Shown here piece by piece: positions 1 to 9,968 of a stretch of DNA of 64,000 nt. Origin of the DNA: Spirulina sp034932185. Lineage in GTDB: Bacteria > Cyanobacteriota > Cyanobacteriia > Cyanobacteriales > Spirulinaceae. The notes beneath the pieces are model-generated. The model had not been told where the DNA came from. It did no database searches and was given only the letters and a program-made list of their open reading frames with translations. Where the stretch lies: contig NZ_JAYGHW010000010.1 of the NCBI RefSeq assembly GCF_034932185.1, forward strand, positions 1-64,000, read 5' to 3'. The translations under genes were made by a program, and so were the position numbers. How positions within the stretch are numbered: position 1 is the stretch's first letter; every line of letters begins with the position of its first letter.

Positions 1-636
1 GCGTCGCTCACATCGCTGGGGTATCCTTGTCTAGGCATTTTCTACTCTTGCGTTCTTTATCCCCTTTTTCCCTCTTTTGAGGCTTTCACCCCCCTCTTCT
101 TTATCTTTTCTTCACAGATACCCTCTAAGCTTTCATCTGAACTAGAGATCTCAATATAAGTCATCTTTATATTTTTATGAAAATACAAAACTGCGTTCAA
201 AAAAGTTAGTTTATATTGCACAAAGCTTCTTTATCCTGTGGAATAAAAATAGCTCGCATCTCGTCTAAAAAATACACGGTAATTTTTCTCATAGCACATT
301 TCATAAAGGTGAGAACAGCAGAAATTCTGCTGTGAAAAATTTTCAGAATTTTATGCGTACTTCATGTTTGTGAAAACGGCTATATGCTCTTAACAACAAT
401 TTGAATTGAATCAAAACCGATTAGAGAAGAATTTTCTATATTGCAGCCCTATAGGTGATTAGGTGAACAACTTCAGTATACTGGTTCTGCCAACTAAACA
501 TCCAGGCTTTTTAGGATTAACTTAATATTTCTTAATGTAATCATTCCTAGACGATGCAGATCCCTCTCAGGCAACTACTCGATATTCTCTGCTTGACTCC
601 TGAGCGAAAACAAACTGTCGAGTTTGCTCTCGTTCT
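1..636. other. AT-rich stretch without a recognisable gene
   Basis: I see no long open frame with a plausible start on either strand, no tRNA-like fold and no CRISPR-like repetition. The base composition is clearly more AT-rich than the core genome further right and matches the adjacent minus-strand gene, so this may be the flank of an acquired island that continues outside the window. Confidence 0.5.
604..626 (-). terminator. Possible terminator after the AbiGi-like gene
   Basis: Just past the stop of the minus-strand gene, CAAACT (611-616) pairs with AGTTTG (621-626) around a GTCG loop. Read on the minus strand the stem is followed by TTTTCGC. The stem is only six pairs, so this is a weak intrinsic terminator candidate. 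Confidence 0.35.
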
Positions 637-1941
637 TTAATCCCACCTTGAATTTACAGAAAAATGTTGTCCTAATAATTCAGAAAGTGTCCTTGCCGCT
701 GCCTGGGCAGCAGCTTCTGCTACCCTTAAAGCCTGCTCAGTATCTATGCCAGATGTTACCTCATAAATAAAATAGCACTCTCCATCACAAGGAGAAGCAT
801 AATTTAAGCTAATTAATGCATCTGTAATTTCAGTATTAGCATCTGAAGTAACGACTGTTGCAAACCCACACACATCGCAAATGTAACCATTTTTATTGCG
901 TGGTGCAATTTCTTTATCTTTCTGTGCGGCTTTTTTTGCTTCATCCTTCGCCTTTATCAGAGCTTTTTTTACCTTCTCAAGAACTTCGCTAGAAGGAATT
1001 TTCGGTGATATATATGAAAAATTTTTCAAGGGTAAATCATCCAAACGAATTGCTGATGAACCACTTAACTGCCGATCAATTTCTTCTAAAGACACCACTA
1101 CCGTATTTTTGAAGTTTTCGCGATCATAAGTGGAATCATAAATATTTACTCGCGCATCGTAATGGGTTTTCATTGAGTTGAGAAAGTCCTCTACTTCCCA
1201 TACTTCTTTTACTATTACAAGAATTTGGCTCAGCTTCAGATTTTGACTCTCTACCCATATAGGGAAGCCAGGAACCTCATGATTTTCTTTAGTATCAGCC
1301 CATCTCCACTCACGCTCATGAGTCCAATCTATCCACTTATTTTTATCCAAATTCATTGCTACATAGCGATACTGCTCATTTAGTGCTACGCCGCAAGAGG
1401 AGGCTAAACATCGAAATCCTTTTTCAAAATAGGAATCACCGCTAAATGCTTCTTTGTGATTTCCAGATAACCCATATATTACAGGTCTGCCACCAGCTTT
1501 GAATAATTCTTGCTTACGCAAAGCAATACCGTAAGCCTCAACTGAAGAAGGATTATTTCTTTTAGATGCATATGCAAGAAGGGCATAGAGGGGCATTTCA
1601 GTAAAACATACAGCCGATCTTGGGCCATAGATACTGGCTCTTCCTCGCCGAAATGACCACCCCGATTTTATATAGCCATCAAATAAAATTCTTTTCAATA
1701 CAGAGTATGCACGTGCATTAGCATCTAACCCATATGGATGATCAAGACTATTTTCATAAATCAGTTGATCGTCATAAGCAGTTTCATCTAAGCTATGAAT
1801 TAAAGGCTTTCCCAGTCTGTCGAAACAAAATGGCAAAGGCAAATTCACATCTTTAGGGTAATGGTTTAGAGATCTATCATGGACAAAGTGAATTACCCAC
1901 TCGGATAAATCAATACGATCTTGATTCATTAAAGACTCCAT
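637..1941 (-). CDS. AbiGi-like / unknown protein, possible phage-defence gene
   Basis: A 434-residue soluble protein whose function I cannot assign firmly. Around residues 95-165 it has a block with CFTEMPL, then YGIALRKQELFKAGGRPVIYG. This spacing resembles the putative abortive-infection family AbiGi and the related DUF2971-type proteins, where a CFT/CFS-x-P motif precedes a YGI-K segment. The C-terminal half has a Lys/Ala-rich stretch, then a CDVCG pair and a CDGEC pair (about residues 355-390) that could bind zinc. Base composition is more AT-rich than neighbouring core genes, which suggests horizontal acquisition. The start is ATG at 1941; a second in-frame ATG lies four codons later (1929). 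The AbiGi relation is an inference from motif pattern. Confidence 0.6.
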   Translation of the reverse strand: MESLMNQDRIDLSEWVIHFVHDRSLNHYPKDVNLPLPFCFDRLGKPLIHSLDETAYDDQLIYENSLDHPYGLDANARAYSVLKRILFDGYIKSGWSFRRGRASIYGPRSAVCFTEMPLYALLAYASKRNNPSSVEAYGIALRKQELFKAGGRPVIYGLSGNHKEAFSGDSYFEKGFRCLASSCGVALNEQYRYVAMNLDKNKWIDWTHEREWRWADTKENHEVPGFPIWVESQNLKLSQILVIVKEVWEVEDFLNSMKTHYDARVNIYDSTYDRENFKNTVVVSLEEIDRQLSGSSAIRLDDLPLKNFSYISPKIPSSEVLEKVKKALIKAKDEAKKAAQKDKEIAPRNKNGYICDVCGFATVVTSDANTEITDALISLNYASPCDGECYFIYEVTSGIDTEQALRVAEAAAQAAARTLSELLGQHFSVNSRWD

Positions 1942-2064
1942 AATGCTGATTTTTGGTTATGCTACCCAACTTCATTAAACCTTAAAGACCTTGCAAATAT
2001 GCTGAAACACATTCTTTCGAGAGTGAAATCTGTAGGTAACGTTATTCTCCGGTTAACCCCCCAG

Positions 2065-3690
2065 CTAAAACAAACTGAGATTAAAGGCAACGGTGGCGCG
2101 GGTGATCCCTTCGCGGCTTTCCGTGGTCGTGAGGGAGAACGATCGCACCCGCTCCAAAATCGGTTTCCCCGCCACTTCTAACACCTTCAGGACAGGAAAT
2201 TTTTGCGTGATCAGGGGGCGGACTTGGGGCCAATTGAGATAAACATAGCCACTATTGGGGGTGGGAAGAGGGGCGATCGCCTTTTGCCATTCTTGGCTTT
2301 TGCTCAGATTTGCTGTGGGTGAACGGAATAGATTGCTGATCACATTTAAGGAATTAGAAATCACCGTATAATCCCCAATTTGCGTATGCGCTCCCCGCAC
2401 TTGGGCGCTAATTTGTCCCCCCGTTGCCGCCAACTCTGCCCAAGCCGTAACGGGTTGTTCTTGAATCATTAACGTCGTGGTATTTAAGGCTTGGGCTTCC
2501 GCCAAACGATCCAACTCCGTTAACGCCTTATCCGTTGCCGGACTATGGCGCGTCACAAACACCCAATCCCGATTGGGTAAGAGGGAAAAAGCATAGTCCG
2601 CCGTTACCCAAGGAAAGATCTGAGCCGGTAAATCCAACTCAGGGCTGAATTGCCCTAACACCCCTTGGAGGAATTGGGTCACGGGACTCTCTGCCCCTAA
2701 ACGGGTGGCGATCGCCGTCCAAAATTGCTCTAAATCCTCACCCGCCACCACAAAACTCGTTTTCGGGGGCAGGTATTGGAGGGCCGGAACCGGAGCAGTG
2801 AGTCGCCCTTCCGTATTAACGGCACTGGCTAAACCCGTGACCGCAGTATCAGCAATCAGACCCTCAGGGCTGAGGGTGAGGGCAAGGGTGACAGCGGGAG
2901 CGGGGGCCGTGGGTTCCGTTGCAAAGCCGTCGGCGAGGGCGAGGAGATTGACATAGGCCACACCGATGCGGGGACGGGTGATGGGGGCAAGGGCCTGCTG
3001 ATAGGTTTCACTGGCCGCCAGATTCAGACTGGGGACTTGGACATTGTTGATCGCATCCCGGAGCACCTTGGGATGATTGGCAATCAGGACATAGCGATCG
3101 CCCACCACCGCACTGGCTAAACTCGCCCCCCCCTGCCGGCCCTGGCGATAAATTAAATTCACCCCTTTATATTGCTCAAACACTAAATCCGCTTCACCGG
3201 CGATCGCCCCCTTCGCATAGAGCAACTGTAAAAACGTGCGGGCCGCCGTTGCACTCTTCGCTTCAGCCGCCAGGAGATAACCCAATTGCGACCCATTTTC
3301 AGGATTGCGATCGTAGTCCAAACTGGTGATCGCCAGCGTGATTTCCTCCCCTAACCAGGGCTGAATTTCCGAGCGATAGGTTAAATTGACTGGCGATAAT
3401 AACCCGGCTTTCAGTTCCCGCAGTTCCCGTTGGGTGGCGGGGCGATCGCCTAAGGGTGTGGCCCAGGTGAGCAGGGATTCGAGGCGATCGGGGTTGACCA
3501 AAAGGGACACCATCAGCGGAGCCTGCTTCGGCACAAACATGGCAGCGGTAGGCGTGGCATTCACGCCCCCATCCTTGAGATTGAGGGGGCTTTGAGCCAA
3601 AACCCAAGCCACACCGCCCCCGGCCAACATCAACAGGGCCAACGCCCCCGCCAGTAATATCGTTACAAATCTACGCCACTGCATCGGCAA
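2065..3690 (-). CDS. DUF3352 family cell-envelope protein
   Basis: 541 residues with an N-terminal hydrophobic anchor (about residues 10-31), followed by the AAMFVPKQAPLMVSLLVNPDRLESL block typical of DUF3352 proteins, which are common in cyanobacteria. The rest reads as alternating beta-rich segments with repeated references to tested loops (VGDRYVLIAN, GYVYLNWPQV). The family has no established biochemical role; the anchor places the bulk of the chain outside the cytoplasmic membrane. It sits alone, 46 bases from the next minus-strand gene upstream, so co-transcription with the CNNM-type protein is possible. Confidence 0.85.
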   Translation of the reverse strand: MPMQWRRFVTILLAGALALLMLAGGGVAWVLAQSPLNLKDGGVNATPTAAMFVPKQAPLMVSLLVNPDRLESLLTWATPLGDRPATQRELRELKAGLLSPVNLTYRSEIQPWLGEEITLAITSLDYDRNPENGSQLGYLLAAEAKSATAARTFLQLLYAKGAIAGEADLVFEQYKGVNLIYRQGRQGGASLASAVVGDRYVLIANHPKVLRDAINNVQVPSLNLAASETYQQALAPITRPRIGVAYVNLLALADGFATEPTAPAPAVTLALTLSPEGLIADTAVTGLASAVNTEGRLTAPVPALQYLPPKTSFVVAGEDLEQFWTAIATRLGAESPVTQFLQGVLGQFSPELDLPAQIFPWVTADYAFSLLPNRDWVFVTRHSPATDKALTELDRLAEAQALNTTTLMIQEQPVTAWAELAATGGQISAQVRGAHTQIGDYTVISNSLNVISNLFRSPTANLSKSQEWQKAIAPLPTPNSGYVYLNWPQVRPLITQKFPVLKVLEVAGKPILERVRSFSLTTTESREGITRATVAFNLSLF

Positions 3691-3736
3691 CCCTCGGTCA
3701 ACTTGCTTCCATTATTCCACGGCCTTTCCGCAACCG

Positions 3737-5164
3737 TTAGAAATTTTCCCCGGAGATAAAGGGATCAGCGGGCGAATCCGCCGCTTCCCCCACGGGTGGC
3801 TCATGACGATGGATGCGAATGGTTTGCAACCTTGGCCCCTGGGCATCCCACACCGTCAGTTCTAAATTGTCATAGGTGAGGGTTTCCCCCTGTTGGGGGA
3901 TTTTTTGGAAATGGTAGAGGAGAAAACCGCTCAGGGTTTGGTATTCATCGGTAAAGGGCAGATCTAAACCTAAGAGATCATTCACCTCTTCAAGATCCAA
4001 CTGAGCCGGGACTAAAAAGGTTTGATCATCCACCGGATGAATGCCCGCACTTTGATCCTCCGGTACGCCCAAATCATCGCCAATAATTTCCGCAATCACA
4101 TCATTGAGCGTCACCAGGCCCGCTGTACCGCCAAAATCATCCATGACCATCACCATTTGCAGGTGCGATCGCTGCATCAGTGTTAACAGTTCATTGAGGG
4201 GAATGCCTTCCGCCACAAAGCGAGCAGGCTTCACCCAAGGGCGAATCGCCATCTCCGGGCTGAGGCCATTTTCCGCTAAAGGTAGGGCTAAATCTTTAAA
4301 ATCAATAATCCCCACAATGTCATCGAGGGAATCCCCGGTGAGGGGATAGCGGGAATAACCCGTTTTCACCAACAGATCGAGCAATTCCCCAAACGTGGCG
4401 CTGTGGTGGAGGGCGGTGAGTTGGGTGCGGGGAACCATCACCTCAACGGCGGTGACTTCCCCAAAGGCAAAGACGTTTTTGAGCAATTCCCGCTCTTCCA
4501 CCTCTAGGCCCATGGATTCCTGCTCGGTGGTGATGATCAGTTGTAATTCCTCCGGCGTGACGCGGTTATACCAGCCTTGGCCGCTATATTGCACGCCCCC
4601 CATCCGCAGCAGCCAACGGGTGGATTGGTTGAGAATCCAAATAAAGGGGTTGAAGAAGCGGGCGATCGCCAAACTCGGCGGCGCTAAAAGGCGGGAAAGT
4701 TGTTCCGAATAGCGCAGGGCTAAGGATTTCGGGCAGAGTTCCCCTAAAACAATTTGCAGATAAACCAAACTGAAAAATGCTAGGGGGGTGGCGAGGGAAT
4801 GGGCCAGCATCCCTTGGCCCCAGAGGGGCAGGGGGAGCCGACTAATCAGATAGCGTAAAAAGAGGGCGATCGTTCCTTCGCCAATCCAGCCCAGGGCAAG
4901 GCTGGAGAGGGTGATGCCGATTTGGGTCGTGGAGAGAAACCGCTCAATACGATTTTGAAGGGCCTGCACCATCCGCGCTTGCAAATCGCCGGATTCCGCC
5001 AGTTGGGTGATGCGCGATCGCCGCACCGAAACGATCGCAAATTCCGCCGTCACAAAAAAGGCATTAATCGCAATCAGCAAAGCCACCGATAGTAAACGCA
5101 AGCCCAGACCCTCCGTCGTTAGGGGGAGGGTCACAGTTGAAAAACTGATCAAAGGTAAGGTCAT
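3737..5164 (-). CDS. CNNM/HlyC-type membrane protein (CBS pair, CorC domain)
   Basis: 475 residues with the classic order of the hemolysin-related CNNM/CorC family: DUF21 membrane domain with three to four hydrophobic helices (about 20-200), a tandem CBS pair (about 215-345, including VMVPRTQLTALH and MVMVMDDFGGTAGLVTLNDVIAEIIGD), and a C-terminal CorC_HlyC FAD-binding-like domain (about 365-450). Proteins of this type are linked to Mg2+ or other divalent-cation export. The historic label hemolysin is not evidence for toxicity. The start ATG lies 24 bases after the stop of the upstream minus-strand membrane-anchored gene. Confidence 0.9.
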   Translation of the reverse strand: MTLPLISFSTVTLPLTTEGLGLRLLSVALLIAINAFFVTAEFAIVSVRRSRITQLAESGDLQARMVQALQNRIERFLSTTQIGITLSSLALGWIGEGTIALFLRYLISRLPLPLWGQGMLAHSLATPLAFFSLVYLQIVLGELCPKSLALRYSEQLSRLLAPPSLAIARFFNPFIWILNQSTRWLLRMGGVQYSGQGWYNRVTPEELQLIITTEQESMGLEVEERELLKNVFAFGEVTAVEVMVPRTQLTALHHSATFGELLDLLVKTGYSRYPLTGDSLDDIVGIIDFKDLALPLAENGLSPEMAIRPWVKPARFVAEGIPLNELLTLMQRSHLQMVMVMDDFGGTAGLVTLNDVIAEIIGDDLGVPEDQSAGIHPVDDQTFLVPAQLDLEEVNDLLGLDLPFTDEYQTLSGFLLYHFQKIPQQGETLTYDNLELTVWDAQGPRLQTIRIHRHEPPVGEAADSPADPFISGENF

Positions 5165-5188
5165 TACGCTAATGGGAAAAGGCCATCA

Positions 5189-5887
5189 TTAACGAATCAC
5201 CGGAATAGCAGCAACCGTTAACTGGAGGTTTTGATCAGGATAGTCCGTCAACGTCAGCGTCAGCGTCTCCGCTTCATCGAGGAGGGCGCTGGGAATGCGG
5301 ATCGTGCCGTTGAATGCTTCCCCATTGGCGGGGAGTTCCCCCGGTAAACCATCGGTAATCGCACTGAGCGATCGCCCCTGTTGATCCCGAACTTCCAAAA
5401 AACTGTACAAAAATTGTACTGCTGCACTACTTTCGTTTTTCAAGTTCACATCTAAAACTAAACCGCCATCCCGTTGGGCCGCATTGGTCACTGCTAGGGT
5501 AATGCCCTGATCTGCTCCGGTGATCGGCTCAAAATCCGGAGCCGCTGTTGTATCGTCGGAATCGTCTGCTTCCGGTTCGGGGGAGGCTTCTGGTTCAGGG
5601 GTGGGGGGTTCAGGAACTTGGTTATCGCCTTTGATAATCTCTTCTGCGGCTTTGATCAACTGCGCTTCATCGAGGAGCAGGCTGAGTTCAGCTTCGGGAT
5701 TGCCTTCTGTGTCTAGGGTTTCTGGGTTGGGGTTGGTGAGTTTTTTGGCAGGACTCACATCCGGTTGACTCACCCCCTTGAGGGCAATATCCCCCAGAAC
5801 ATAGGCAAACCACCCTGAGGCAGTACCCGCCCCGGCCATGAGCAATAACAACACAAGGGTCAGGATAATCGTCGGTTGAATTTTCAT
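5189..5887 (-). CDS. Membrane-anchored protein with acidic Pro-rich linker
   Basis: 232 residues. One N-terminal membrane helix (about residues 7-31) is followed by a Pro/Glu/Asp-rich low-complexity linker (about 90-120), then a beta-rich C-terminal domain (about 125-230) of the type seen in DUF4352-like or Ig-like extracellular modules (LVLDVNLKNESSAAVQFLYSF). I do not recognise a specific family. The geometry suggests a periplasmic ligand- or peptidoglycan-facing domain held off the membrane by a spacer. It lies directly upstream of the CNNM-type gene on the same strand. Confidence 0.7.
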   Translation of the reverse strand: MKIQPTIILTLVLLLLMAGAGTASGWFAYVLGDIALKGVSQPDVSPAKKLTNPNPETLDTEGNPEAELSLLLDEAQLIKAAEEIIKGDNQVPEPPTPEPEASPEPEADDSDDTTAAPDFEPITGADQGITLAVTNAAQRDGGLVLDVNLKNESSAAVQFLYSFLEVRDQQGRSLSAITDGLPGELPANGEAFNGTIRIPSALLDEAETLTLTLTDYPDQNLQLTVAAIPVIR

Positions 5888-6174
5888 GATCTTCCTCCGA
5901 GCAATCCCATCCCCTGATGGGTCGGGCGGGATAGGAGTGGCAATTGAGTGGGGTTAAATCCCTCCGAAATTGCCCATTCCATAGCCATAAGCGTCGTCTC
6001 CTGGATCTGTATAACGTGAGGTTGGTCGGATTGGGGGGGCGATCGCCCCAGTTTGCGGCAAAAATTCTAACCCTAGTTCTGGTGAGCTAAGGCGAAATTG
6101 ACCCCATTATAGCGATTACTGTGGAGATACTGTTAGAAGTTACCACTGCGGACTTCAGTGCGCTCCCTCGCCCC

Positions 6175-7479
6175 TTAAGCATCGCCGGATTGCGGGTCAG
6201 GTCTTGGATAACTGATGCCGGCGATCGCACTCAACAGCAACCACCCCAACACATTCCCCCGCAGGTCAAACAGCGACACATCCAAAAGGTTAAACACCGT
6301 AGCGGCCCCAAAGGCGATCAGGATTGTTAGGAGGATTAGGCGATCCTCCCCCTTGAGGTGCATCGCCCGCCGTACCCCTTGGGCGACAATCCACCCCACC
6401 CACAGCGTCATCAGGATGGCAATGGGGATGCCCCATTCCACCCCCCAGAGCAAAAATAAATTGTGGGGATGGGCGACCCAATGGCCTGTTGCGGGTTCGT
6501 AGAGGAATTCAAAACTGCGATTCCCCCAACCGAGCCAGGGGCGATCGCCCATTAAATCCAGGGCAAATCGCCAAATCGCCGTCCGGGAAAGGGCATCGGG
6601 CAACTCATACATCTTCCCCGCCAAACGGCCCCAAAGGTGAAAGGGAACCACTGCCCGCAACCCCGTCCCGCCCCATTGGGGCAAAAACGCCGCCCACAAC
6701 ACCGCCCCCCCCAACCCCGCCAACATCCCCAAGGGGAACCACCACCGGGCGATCGCCATCAGCATTACGATCCCCACCACCGCACTCGCCCAACCATTGC
6801 GAGATTCCGTCATCCACAGCGTTGAGGCATTGCCCAACAGGATCAGCCCTAAACCCAACCCCCGGATCAATAGCCCCTGCTCATGGGTGCGCCGCCAATT
6901 TCGCCAAGTCAGCAGCCCCAGCCCAAAGGTTAAACACAGCACAATCACAAGATAAAACCCGTAGGTGTTGGCATACATAAAACCCGCAGCCGTTCGCCCC
7001 CAAGGTTTCCCCTGAGCCACCACCGACCACCCAAAAAAATTGTTCCACCATACCGGCGTAGTCCAATTCCCAAACATTTCCCCCCAACCGAGGACAATAT
7101 GGGGAATAGAACCGAGGGTGATTAACCAAGCCAGGCGTTTTAACTGGTGCGGCGTGCGAAATAATTCAGCAAAGGCGACGCAGAGCAGATAAAAGGGGGC
7201 AAAATTGCCCACACCAAGGAGGGCATCCAGGGGGCGATCGCTCCCCACCACCGTTAACAGTTGCAGGAGCAACAAACCCAGCAAGGCTTGATTGAGGGGC
7301 CGTTGGCGAATTTGGGGCCATTCCTGTTTCAGCATTCCCACGAGGGCAAGGCCCAGGAGCAAAAAGCTCGGGCTGGGAAAGATGAAAAAGAGCAAGATCC
7401 CCCACTGGAGAATCCACCATTGCCATTCCGGTTCGGGGGAGCGGTGTTTAAGAGGTTCAGGTGCAAGGGGGAAAGCCAT
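6175..7479 (-). CDS. O-antigen ligase / polymerase-like membrane protein
   Basis: 434 residues with about ten hydrophobic helices. Near residue 340 it has HPHNLFLLWGVEWGIP, the conserved His-containing loop motif of the Wzy_C/WaaL superfamily, with TESRNGW in an earlier segment matching the Arg-bearing loop. Family members join or polymerise undecaprenyl-linked glycans at the outer face of the cytoplasmic membrane. No other polysaccharide gene is adjacent, so the substrate is unknown. Confidence 0.85.
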   Translation of the reverse strand: MAFPLAPEPLKHRSPEPEWQWWILQWGILLFFIFPSPSFLLLGLALVGMLKQEWPQIRQRPLNQALLGLLLLQLLTVVGSDRPLDALLGVGNFAPFYLLCVAFAELFRTPHQLKRLAWLITLGSIPHIVLGWGEMFGNWTTPVWWNNFFGWSVVAQGKPWGRTAAGFMYANTYGFYLVIVLCLTFGLGLLTWRNWRRTHEQGLLIRGLGLGLILLGNASTLWMTESRNGWASAVVGIVMLMAIARWWFPLGMLAGLGGAVLWAAFLPQWGGTGLRAVVPFHLWGRLAGKMYELPDALSRTAIWRFALDLMGDRPWLGWGNRSFEFLYEPATGHWVAHPHNLFLLWGVEWGIPIAILMTLWVGWIVAQGVRRAMHLKGEDRLILLTILIAFGAATVFNLLDVSLFDLRGNVLGWLLLSAIAGISYPRPDPQSGDA

Positions 7480-7612
7480 TGGGAGGGAGCGAAGAAGATT
7501 GCCGTTCTGTACTATAGCGATCCGTGATCAATTATGAAACTTCTGAGGTCAAACCGTCGCGCCGCCAGAAGCACAATGCTCATCCTGCCTTCCCAGGGTG
7601 TGCTCCCCTCCT

Positions 7613-7900
7613 TTAATCGACCCGCTCCAATTGCCAGAGAATTTGATTCCCCTCCCGACGCACCCGGGAAATTACCCAATTGCGCCAAGACCAATGATCG
7701 CCACGGCTCGTCACCGCGCTGGCATTGACATCCATCAAATCTGCAAGCTCAGAGCTACTGATTAAATATCCTTTGGTGGCCACTTCTTCGGCAATGCGGA
7801 GCGTTTCAATCAGATGACTCAGTTGCATCATCCGGGTTTCCCGGGGCAAGAGTTGGTCATCCACTATTCCGGAGTTGAGGTCATTCATGATCGATGGCAT
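7613..7900 (-). CDS. Small HTH-like protein downstream of rnhA
   Basis: 95 residues from the ATG at 7900; a second ATG four codons later (7888) is also possible. A longer frame reaching 8095 would overlap rnhA, and its extra N-terminus looks like rnhA read out of frame, so I chose the start after the rnhA stop. The segment GYLISSSELADLMDVNASAVTSRGDHWSWRNWVISRVRREGNQILWQLERVD reads like a small winged-helix DNA-binding fold. It is probably co-transcribed with rnhA. Confidence 0.65.
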   Translation of the reverse strand: MPSIMNDLNSGIVDDQLLPRETRMMQLSHLIETLRIAEEVATKGYLISSSELADLMDVNASAVTSRGDHWSWRNWVISRVRREGNQILWQLERVD

Positions 7901-7979
7901 GTCAAACAGATGAGTTTGTATCTCTTTGTAAAGTATCGTTAACGGTTGCAATCTGTCTGATAAGCCTGCTACCGGATTT

Positions 7980-8489
7980 TCACTGATTTTCTGGCCAAAT
8001 TGTAACGAAGTTTTCCGGAACGTCACCGCGTAATTTCGGTTTTCGCCCCTGGGCAAAGGCGGAAGCGATCGCATCGGCGGCTTCATTGCCGACAACGCCG
8101 CGATGGGCAGGGACGTTCTCCCATTGCAACGGGGGGGATTTTGCCTGTAACTCTACCAATTTTTGCCAGAGGTCTTGATTGAGCACTGGTTTCCCGGCTG
8201 CGGTTTTCCAGCCCCGTTTTTGCCAGTTTTTCACCCATTGAGTGATGCCTTTTTTGACATACTCGCTATCGGTGTAGAGGGTGGCGGGGGTGGTTTGGCC
8301 GCTGCGTTGCCACAGTTCGAGGGCGGCGATCGCCCCTTGCAATTCCATGCGGTTATTGGTGGTTTGTTTTTCACTGCCGCCCAATTCTCCCACAGAGCCA
8401 TCGCTAAAATAGACAACAACCCCCCAGCCCCCAGGGCCGGGATTCCCGGCACAGCCGCCGTCGGTATAGAACGATTTAATCTCCGCCAT
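7980..8489 (-). CDS. rnhA: Ribonuclease HI
   Basis: 169 residues beginning MAEIKSFYTDGGCAGNPGPGGWG. It carries the RNase H fold with the acidic metal ligands: Asp in YTDGGC, Glu in NNRMELQGAI, Asp in LYTDSEYV, and the terminal Asp in GNEAADAIA. It degrades the RNA strand of RNA-DNA hybrids. The frame is open further upstream to 8678, but that extension lacks RNase H features and overlaps the divergent kinase start, so ATG at 8489 is chosen. Confidence 0.95.
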   Translation of the reverse strand: MAEIKSFYTDGGCAGNPGPGGWGVVVYFSDGSVGELGGSEKQTTNNRMELQGAIAALELWQRSGQTTPATLYTDSEYVKKGITQWVKNWQKRGWKTAAGKPVLNQDLWQKLVELQAKSPPLQWENVPAHRGVVGNEAADAIASAFAQGRKPKLRGDVPENFVTIWPENQ

Positions 8490-8657
8490 GGTTTTTCTGT
8501 CTGTTTTTGCCTTTCCGATCCGCGTTAGCGTACCTATCCTGCCACAGGATGGGCGATTACCATGATGTTTAATGTTTGAGAAATGTTCAAGGCCGGAGGG
8601 ATCTCCGCCGATTGATCTTATGTTATCACTGAACAAAGTTCGCCCCATCGTCCAACA

Positions 8658-9968
8658 GTGATGATTGTTCCCCAACAACCTCAGAACAGTTTACCCTCCT
8701 TCGCCACAAATCTAGGGGGTCGCTATAGCCTCACCACGGCCTTGGGTCAGGGGGGGATGGGTCGCACCTATGGGGGGCAGGTGATGGCAACGGGGCAACC
8801 AGTGGCGATTAAAATTGTCTCGCTTCATCAGAGTCGAGATTGGAAAGTGATTGAACTGTTTGAGCGGGAAGCGAAGATTCTCGCCCAACTGGATCACCCG
8901 GCGATCCCCAAATATCTTGATTATTTTGAATGGGAGGAGGGGGGCGATCTGCTTTTTTGTTTGGTGCAGGAATGGGTGCGGGGGGTTTCGTTGCGGCAAT
9001 GGGTGAACAAGCGGGGGCCGATGTTAGAGGCGGATATGGTGGCGATCGCCCAACGCATCCTCCCCATTTTGTCCTATCTCCACGGCCTCAATCCCCCAGT
9101 GATTCACCGGGATATCAAGCCCGATAATCTGATCCTGCAACCCAAGGGCGACCTCTATCTTGTTGATTTTGGGGCGGTGCAGGATGTCTATCGCAATAGC
9201 GTCAGCTATGCCAGTACGTTTGTGGGAACCTTAGGCTATATGCCCCTAGAGCAATTGCGGGGCCACAGCCGCCCCACCAGTGATCTCTATAGCTTGGGGA
9301 TGACGCTTCAGTTTCTCCTCACGGGCAAAGACCCTGCCCCCCTGGTTTTGGATCGACCCCTCAGATCCCAGCGCCTCCCCCTTTCCCCCGAACGTCAAGC
9401 CTGGTTAATGCGTCTCATCGCCCCCTCCCCCGAAGACCGTTGGCCCTCAGGGGCGATCGCCGCCCAACACCTCAGCCCCGATTCCCCCCTATCCCCATCC
9501 CCCTCAACTCCACCCCTGCTCACCTTCAAATTTAACTGGAACTTCTCAGGACAAATCCTCAGCTTGCTCATCTACGTTTTAGCAACCATGATGATTATTT
9601 ATCGAGAAAACGCCCCAGATTCACGTACTCTTCAACATCTTTTTCTGTTGTTGAGTGCTTTAATTTCAGCGATTTGTTTACCCTTTTTTTACCATTGGAA
9701 CACCCTGAATTTAGAAAAGGATCACTTTATTGTTTATGACCATTATGTTTTTTTTACCCGCAAACATCGCGGCCGCATTGAGGATATTTTTAACCTTGAA
9801 TACCGTTTAAAAAAAATTAAGTCTAAGGGGGGGCCTAGTCGGCTAGAGCATTATGTGGTGTTGTGGGAAGGGGTGAAGCCCTATTGGCTACGTTGTGAAA
9901 GTGAGGCCGTTGCCCAGGAAATCATTGCTCAAATTGAGCCTATATTAGAGGAAAAACGCAATGGTTGA
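8658..9968 (+). CDS. Serine/threonine protein kinase with membrane tail (first of pair)
   Basis: 436 residues. The kinase domain (about 23-275) has a Gly-rich loop LGQGGMGRTYGG, catalytic Lys in VAIKI (residue 52), alpha-C Glu in FEREAKIL, HRDIKPDN (150-157) and DFGAV (170-174), so it should be active. A Ser/Pro linker (about 280-300) is followed by two hydrophobic helices (about 305-360) and a short cytoplasmic tail with Pleckstrin-like polar strands. Start is GTG at 8658 or the adjacent ATG at 8661. Its 3' end overlaps the second kinase by 8 bases, indicating translational coupling. Confidence 0.92.
   Translation: MMIVPQQPQNSLPSFATNLGGRYSLTTALGQGGMGRTYGGQVMATGQPVAIKIVSLHQSRDWKVIELFEREAKILAQLDHPAIPKYLDYFEWEEGGDLLFCLVQEWVRGVSLRQWVNKRGPMLEADMVAIAQRILPILSYLHGLNPPVIHRDIKPDNLILQPKGDLYLVDFGAVQDVYRNSVSYASTFVGTLGYMPLEQLRGHSRPTSDLYSLGMTLQFLLTGKDPAPLVLDRPLRSQRLPLSPERQAWLMRLIAPSPEDRWPSGAIAAQHLSPDSPLSPSPSTPPLLTFKFNWNFSGQILSLLIYVLATMMIIYRENAPDSRTLQHLFLLLSALISAICLPFFYHWNTLNLEKDHFIVYDHYVFFTRKHRGRIEDIFNLEYRLKKIKSKGGPSRLEHYVVLWEGVKPYWLRCESEAVAQEIIAQIEPILEEKRNG

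Noticed and set aside
6489..6980. Pro/Arg-rich plus-strand frame over the O-antigen ligase-like gene
   Set aside because: The opposite strand has clear membrane helices and Wzy_C motifs; this frame is low-complexity shadow.
8490..8678. Upstream extension of rnhA
   Set aside because: It lacks RNase H features and would overlap the divergent kinase start.
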